Origin: an uncultured Bacteroides sp.
GTDB lineage: Bacteria > Bacteroidota > Bacteroidia > Bacteroidales > Bacteroidaceae
Assembly (NCBI GenBank): GCA_902472795.1
Contig: CABROZ010000040.1
Location: 1 to 17,993, forward strand
Length of the DNA stretch: 17,993 nucleotides
Reading direction: 5' to 3'
A program made the position numbers and the translations under genes. The notes beneath the pieces are model-generated. The model was not told the DNA's origin. It worked only from the letters and a program-made list of their open reading frames with translations, and did no database searches. Positions 14,394 to 17,993 of the stretch are shown one piece after another; positions within the stretch are counted from its first letter, which is position 1; each line of letters begins with the position of its first letter.

Positions 14394-17300
14394 ATGAGAC
14401 ATTCTTCTTTTACAGTAATCGTTTCCTTTATCTGCCTTGCGCTGGTGGGACTGGCCTTAGTGCTGTTGCTGCCTGTCAAGCTGAATCCGTCGCGTGCCTT
14501 GCCGGGCTTCAGTGTCGGCTTCAACATGCCGGGAGCTTCGTCGCGGGTGGTCGAGATGGAAGTGACAAGTAAGTTGGAAGCCATGCTGGCACGCATCCGG
14601 GGAGTCAGGAACCTGAATTCGACTTCGGGAAACGGATGGGGAAGAATTGATGTCGATCTGGACAAACATGCCGACATCGACGTGGTACGCTTCGAGGCTT
14701 CTACCGTGGTGAGGCAGGCCTGGTCGGGACTGCCGGATGGGGTAAGTTATCCGTACATCCAGATGCGGATGCCCGAAGACAATGCCAACCGTCCGTTTAT
14801 TTCGTTCACGCTGAATGCGCCTTCTTCCCCCATCTGGATTCAGCAATACGCCGAGGAACACATCAAACCCCGTTTGGCAGCCTTGCCGGGAGTTTATAAG
14901 GTGGACGTAAGCGGAGCCACCCCGATGGAGTGGAGGTTAGAGTACGACAGCGAAAAGTTGCGTACGCTGGGAATCAGCCCTTACGATATTCAGGCTGCCA
15001 TCCAGCAGGCGTATCGGAAGGAGTTCTTAGGCACGCACAACGTGGACAACGGACGCGGCGGAAAACAGTGGATCAGACTGGCGCTGGTTCCCGAAAAGAC
15101 CGACTTCGGCTTCGACCCGACCACCATTACGGTGACGGCCTCCAACGGAAGACTGTTCCGGCTGGACCAGCTGGTCAGCGTCGTCCACACCGAAGAAGAG
15201 CCTCAAAGCTATTACCGCATCAACGGACTGAACTCCATTTACTTGTCTGTCACAGCCGAGGAAACGGCCAACCAGCTGGAACTGAGCAAATTGGTGGAAG
15301 AGGAAATGGAAAACATCCGCCAGGTGCTGCCCGCCGGATATGAGGTGCATACCGGATATAATGCGACCGACTATATCCATGCCGAGATGAACAAAATCTA
15401 TCTGCGGACCGGTCTGACGGTGCTTATCCTCTTTGTCTTCGTGTGGTTCATCACCCGCAGGCCCAAATATCTGTTGCTGATTGTCAGCAGTCTGTTTATC
15501 AACATAGCGGTGGCCATCATCTTCTATTACTTGTTCGGATTAGAGATGCAGCTTTACTCGTTGGCCGGTATCACCATTTCGCTGAACTTGGTGATAGACA
15601 GTACCATTGTGATGACCGACCACATCCTGCACCGCCGCAACCTGAAGGCGTTCATGTCGGTGCTGGCAGCCACGCTGACGACGATGGGAGCTCTGGTCAT
15701 TGTCTTCTTCTTAGACGAACGGATCCGGCTGAATCTGCAAGACTTTGCGGCAGTGGTCATTATCAATCTGGCCGTTTCGCTGTTCGTGGCCCTGTTCTTC
15801 GTACCGGCCATGATCGATAAGACGGGACTGACCTATCAGCCGTCAACGAAAAAACGCGGAAGGCTGTTCCTGCAACGCTGGCGTCAGCGGATGGCAGACA
15901 AATGGCACCGGACGTTCAGTGCAAAGCGGTGTGCGGTCGGGTTCTCTCATTACTACATCCGTCAGATCAAGTTTTTGCAACGCTGGCGCTGGGCAGTAGC
16001 CGTAGTGCTGGTGCTGGCATTCGGGCTGCCGGTCTTCCTGTTGCCCGAAAAGCTGGAGGGCGAAGGCACGTGGCCGGACCTGTATAACAAGACGTTAGGC
16101 TCGGCTACATACAAGGAATCGGTGAAACCCATCGTGGACAAAGCCTTGGGAGGCAGTTGGCGGCTGTTTGTGGAGAAGGTGTACGAAGGCAGTTACTTTA
16201 CCCGTAACGAGGAAGTGGTACTGACCGCCAATGCCAATCTGCCCAACGGCAGCACGCTGGAGCAGATGAACACGCTTGTGAAGCGGATGGAAACCTATCT
16301 GACGCAGTTCAGCGAAATCAGGCAGTTCCAGACCAATGTTTACAATGCCCGCCGGGCCAGCATCAACATTTATTTCAAGAAGGAAGCAGAAAAAAGCGGT
16401 TTCCCCTATACGCTGAAATCGGGCATCATCTCGAAAGCGCTGGAGCTGGGTGGAGGCAGTTGGAGCGTTTACGGCCTGCAGGATCAGGGCTTCAGCAACG
16501 ACGTGCGCGAAAGTGCCGGTTCGTACCGCATCCGCATGTACGGATACAATTACGACGAGCTGTACAAATGGGCCGAAGCGCTGAAAGACACCTTGCTGAC
16601 CCACCGGCGTATAAAGGAAGTCACCATCAACTCGGAGTTTTCGTGGTGGAAGGACGATTATCAGGAGTTCTACTTCGATTTGGACAAGCAGCGCATGGCA
16701 GAGGAAGGAGTCAATGCAAGCATGCTGTTCAATGCCGTGGAACCTATTTTCAGTAAAAACATATCGGTGGGCACGGTCCCTACCGAGAATGGTTCGGAAC
16801 GGTTGAATCTGTCCTCCAAGCAGTCGGGCGAGTACGACAGTTGGGCCATGCAGTACTATCCTTACGGCTATTCGGCCGACAAGCAGTATAAGCTGTCCGA
16901 CCTGTCTGTGGTGGAGAAAGGACAGATGCCCCAGAACATCGCGAAGGAGAACCAGCAGTACCGCCTGTGTCTGCAATACGAATATATCGGTTCGTACGAA
17001 ATGGGCAACCGGGTGCAGGAGCGCGATCTGGAAGCCATCAAAAAGCTGCTCCCGATGGGCTATACGGCCGAATCGGAACGTCAGACATGGGGGTGGGGCG
17101 GAGGCATCAACAAGCAGTACTTGCTTCTGCTCATCGTGATATCCATCATCTTCTGCACAACCAGCATCCTGTTCAATTCGCTGAAGCAACCGTTGGCCAT
17201 TATTTTCATCATCCCCGTTTCGTACATCGGCGTGTTCCTGACGTTCTATTGGTTCCAGCTGAACTTCGATCAGGGCGGATTTGCTTCTTTCGTGTTGCTG

Positions 17301-17615
17301 TGCGGCATTACGGTCAATGCAAGTATCTATATTTTGAACGAATACAACAGCATATGCCGTCGCTTTCCGCACATGTCGCGCTACTATGCTTACGTGAAAG
17401 CCTGGAACGCGAAGATTGTTCCGATTTTCCTGACAGTGATCTCTACGGTGTTGGGATTCATTCCGTTCATGGTAGGGACGGAGAAGGAAGGTTTCTGGTT
17501 CCCGCTGGCGGCGGGTACGATCGGCGGATTGGTGATGTCGGTCATCGGCATCTTCTTTTTCCTGCCACTGCTGTGCCTGAAACGTGACAAGGTAAAAAAG
17601 ACTGCGGCGAAATGA
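14394..17615 (+). CDS. RND efflux permease 2, divergent, incomplete proton-relay motif
   Basis: 1073 aa. The architecture is that of an RND pump: N-terminal TM, porter domain, TM block from about 340, TM7 near 527-548 after a basic linker (about 484-526), second porter domain, TM block from about 905. The N-terminus is short on cytoplasmic residues (MRHSSFTVIVSFICLALVG). At TM4 the motif is LNLVIDSTIVMTDHI: Asp402 is kept but the next residue is Ser403 in place of Asp. TM10 reads GITVNASIYILNEYN and lacks the AcrB lysine. It is clearly different from permease 1 over most of its length, so not a recent duplicate. No adaptor or channel gene accompanies it, so it probably uses those upstream, alone or mixed with permease 1. 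Inferred, not shown. Confidence 0.9.
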   Translation: MRHSSFTVIVSFICLALVGLALVLLLPVKLNPSRALPGFSVGFNMPGASSRVVEMEVTSKLEAMLARIRGVRNLNSTSGNGWGRIDVDLDKHADIDVVRFEASTVVRQAWSGLPDGVSYPYIQMRMPEDNANRPFISFTLNAPSSPIWIQQYAEEHIKPRLAALPGVYKVDVSGATPMEWRLEYDSEKLRTLGISPYDIQAAIQQAYRKEFLGTHNVDNGRGGKQWIRLALVPEKTDFGFDPTTITVTASNGRLFRLDQLVSVVHTEEEPQSYYRINGLNSIYLSVTAEETANQLELSKLVEEEMENIRQVLPAGYEVHTGYNATDYIHAEMNKIYLRTGLTVLILFVFVWFITRRPKYLLLIVSSLFINIAVAIIFYYLFGLEMQLYSLAGITISLNLVIDSTIVMTDHILHRRNLKAFMSVLAATLTTMGALVIVFFLDERIRLNLQDFAAVVIINLAVSLFVALFFVPAMIDKTGLTYQPSTKKRGRLFLQRWRQRMADKWHRTFSAKRCAVGFSHYYIRQIKFLQRWRWAVAVVLVLAFGLPVFLLPEKLEGEGTWPDLYNKTLGSATYKESVKPIVDKALGGSWRLFVEKVYEGSYFTRNEEVVLTANANLPNGSTLEQMNTLVKRMETYLTQFSEIRQFQTNVYNARRASINIYFKKEAEKSGFPYTLKSGIISKALELGGGSWSVYGLQDQGFSNDVRESAGSYRIRMYGYNYDELYKWAEALKDTLLTHRRIKEVTINSEFSWWKDDYQEFYFDLDKQRMAEEGVNASMLFNAVEPIFSKNISVGTVPTENGSERLNLSSKQSGEYDSWAMQYYPYGYSADKQYKLSDLSVVEKGQMPQNIAKENQQYRLCLQYEYIGSYEMGNRVQERDLEAIKKLLPMGYTAESERQTWGWGGGINKQYLLLLIVISIIFCTTSILFNSLKQPLAIIFIIPVSYIGVFLTFYWFQLNFDQGGFASFVLLCGITVNASIYILNEYNSICRRFPHMSRYYAYVKAWNAKIVPIFLTVISTVLGFIPFMVGTEKEGFWFPLAAGTIGGLVMSVIGIFFFLPLLCLKRDKVKKTAAK

Positions 17616-17621
17616 CCTCCG

Positions 17622-17681
17622 GACCACCCCGGAACGGGGGTCGGCAAATGCTGCCGGAACCTGCTCTGTGCGTGTTCCCGG
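17622..17681 (+). terminator. GC-rich hairpins after permease 2, possible transcription end
   Basis: CCCCG (17627-17631) pairs with CGGGG (17635-17639) across loop GAA. A second dyad, CCGGAAC (17654-17660) with GTTCCCGG (17674-17681), has one bulged C. Neither is followed by a T tract, so intrinsic termination is uncertain. The efflux cluster should end here because nqrA has its own promoter signal. Confidence 0.35.
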
Positions 17682-17766
17682 TGGTTTGTGCCCGTTAACG
17701 GAACGTATTACGGAAATTTCTCTTTAATTCCTTTAACTTTTACTCTTTATTCACATTCTTTTTTGT

Positions 17767-17774
17767 TACTTTTG
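17767..17774 (+). promoter_or_regulatory. Promoter -7 box for nqrA
   Basis: TACTTTTG matches TAnnTTTG and lies 37 bp before the start codon. The -33 region is T-rich (CTTTAT near 17745-17750) but has no clear TTTG at proper spacing. Confidence 0.55.
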
Positions 17775-17811
17775 CCGCAAATTTAATGAAACCATTATTT
17801 TAAATAAACGC

Positions 17812-17993
17812 ATGGCAAATGTAATTAAGTTACGTAAAGGCCTTGACATCAACCTGAAAGGCGCTGCTGCCCAGGAACTTGTGTCTGTTAAGGAACCGGG
17901 ATTCTATTCGCTGGTTCCCGATGACTATACAGGCATCACTCCGAAAGTGGTGGTCAAAGAGCAGGAATATGTGATGGCCGGGGGACCCTTGTT
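17812..17993 (+). CDS. nqrA: Na+-translocating NADH:quinone reductase subunit A (partial, 5' end only)
   Basis: The first 60 residues are visible and the window ends inside the gene. The start MANVIKLRKGLDINLKG is characteristic of NqrA, followed by the conserved KEPGFYSLVPDDYTGITPK and VKEQEYVMAGGPL stretches. NqrA is the peripheral, quinone-associated subunit of the six-subunit Na+-NQR, which couples NADH oxidation to sodium export at the inner membrane. It is normally first in an nqrABCDEF operon, which would lie to the right of the window. It has its own promoter signal and is unrelated in function to the efflux cluster upstream. Confidence 0.95.
   Translation, partial: MANVIKLRKGLDINLKGAAAQELVSVKEPGFYSLVPDDYTGITPKVVVKEQEYVMAGGPL

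Noticed and set aside
16095..17627. A 510-codon minus-strand open frame opposite permease 2
   Set aside because: Antisense shadow of a membrane protein gene with strong family signature.

Overview
The window looks like the chromosome of a gut Bacteroidales bacterium, most likely Bacteroides or Phocaeicola. Coding sequence is GC-rich and intergenic DNA is AT-rich. Several promoters carry the Bacteroidota -7 signature TAnnTTTG. Gene families typical of the group are present: DUF5128/BF3164-type propeller lipoproteins, a TolC-family/RND efflux cluster and nqrA. I cannot name the species from sequence alone. No rRNA, tRNA, IS element, integrase or CRISPR array was seen.

Layout. Positions 1-434 are non-coding (hairpins, an 8-bp-period repeat array, a promoter). 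An OadA/PycB-type carboxyltransferase lies at 435-2210 (+). It converges on a POTRA-less Omp85/surface-antigen barrel at 2378-3580 (-), with a heptamer-built hairpin between them. A repeat-rich divergent spacer (3581-3902) precedes an exported C1 (PepC/bleomycin hydrolase-like) aminopeptidase at 3903-5309 (+), which ends at a strong terminator. Next come two overlapping propeller lipoprotein genes (5804-6988, 7009-8004), then an RND efflux cluster: adaptor (8463-9548), permease 1 (9576-12674), TolC-type channel (12708-14192) and a second, divergent permease (14394-17615). The window ends inside nqrA (17812 onward), the first subunit gene of the Na+-translocating NADH:quinone reductase.

The most unusual part is 5.4-8.5 kb. 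A segment of about 406 bp is present twice, at 5461-5866 and 8119-8525, in direct orientation. It holds candidate operators, a Bacteroidota promoter, the 5' leader and a complete lipoprotein signal peptide. Copy 1 drives and exports the first propeller protein. Copy 2 drives and exports the efflux adaptor, although the mature proteins are unrelated. The propeller pair therefore sits between direct repeats whose recombination would remove 2,659 bp and leave the adaptor gene intact. Both promoters keep a 12-bp palindrome over the -33 box and a GTCAGT repeat phased at 10 bp, so the propeller operon and the efflux operon probably answer to the same regulator(s).

A second structured region is the gap between the TolC-type gene and permease 2, which carries five AAAGCCG motifs at exactly 22-bp intervals plus a sixth 25 bp further on. 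Permease 2 lacks the second acidic residue of the usual TM4 proton-relay pair. With only one adaptor and one outer-membrane channel for two permeases, a mixed permease assembly is a reasonable hypothesis, not something the sequence proves.
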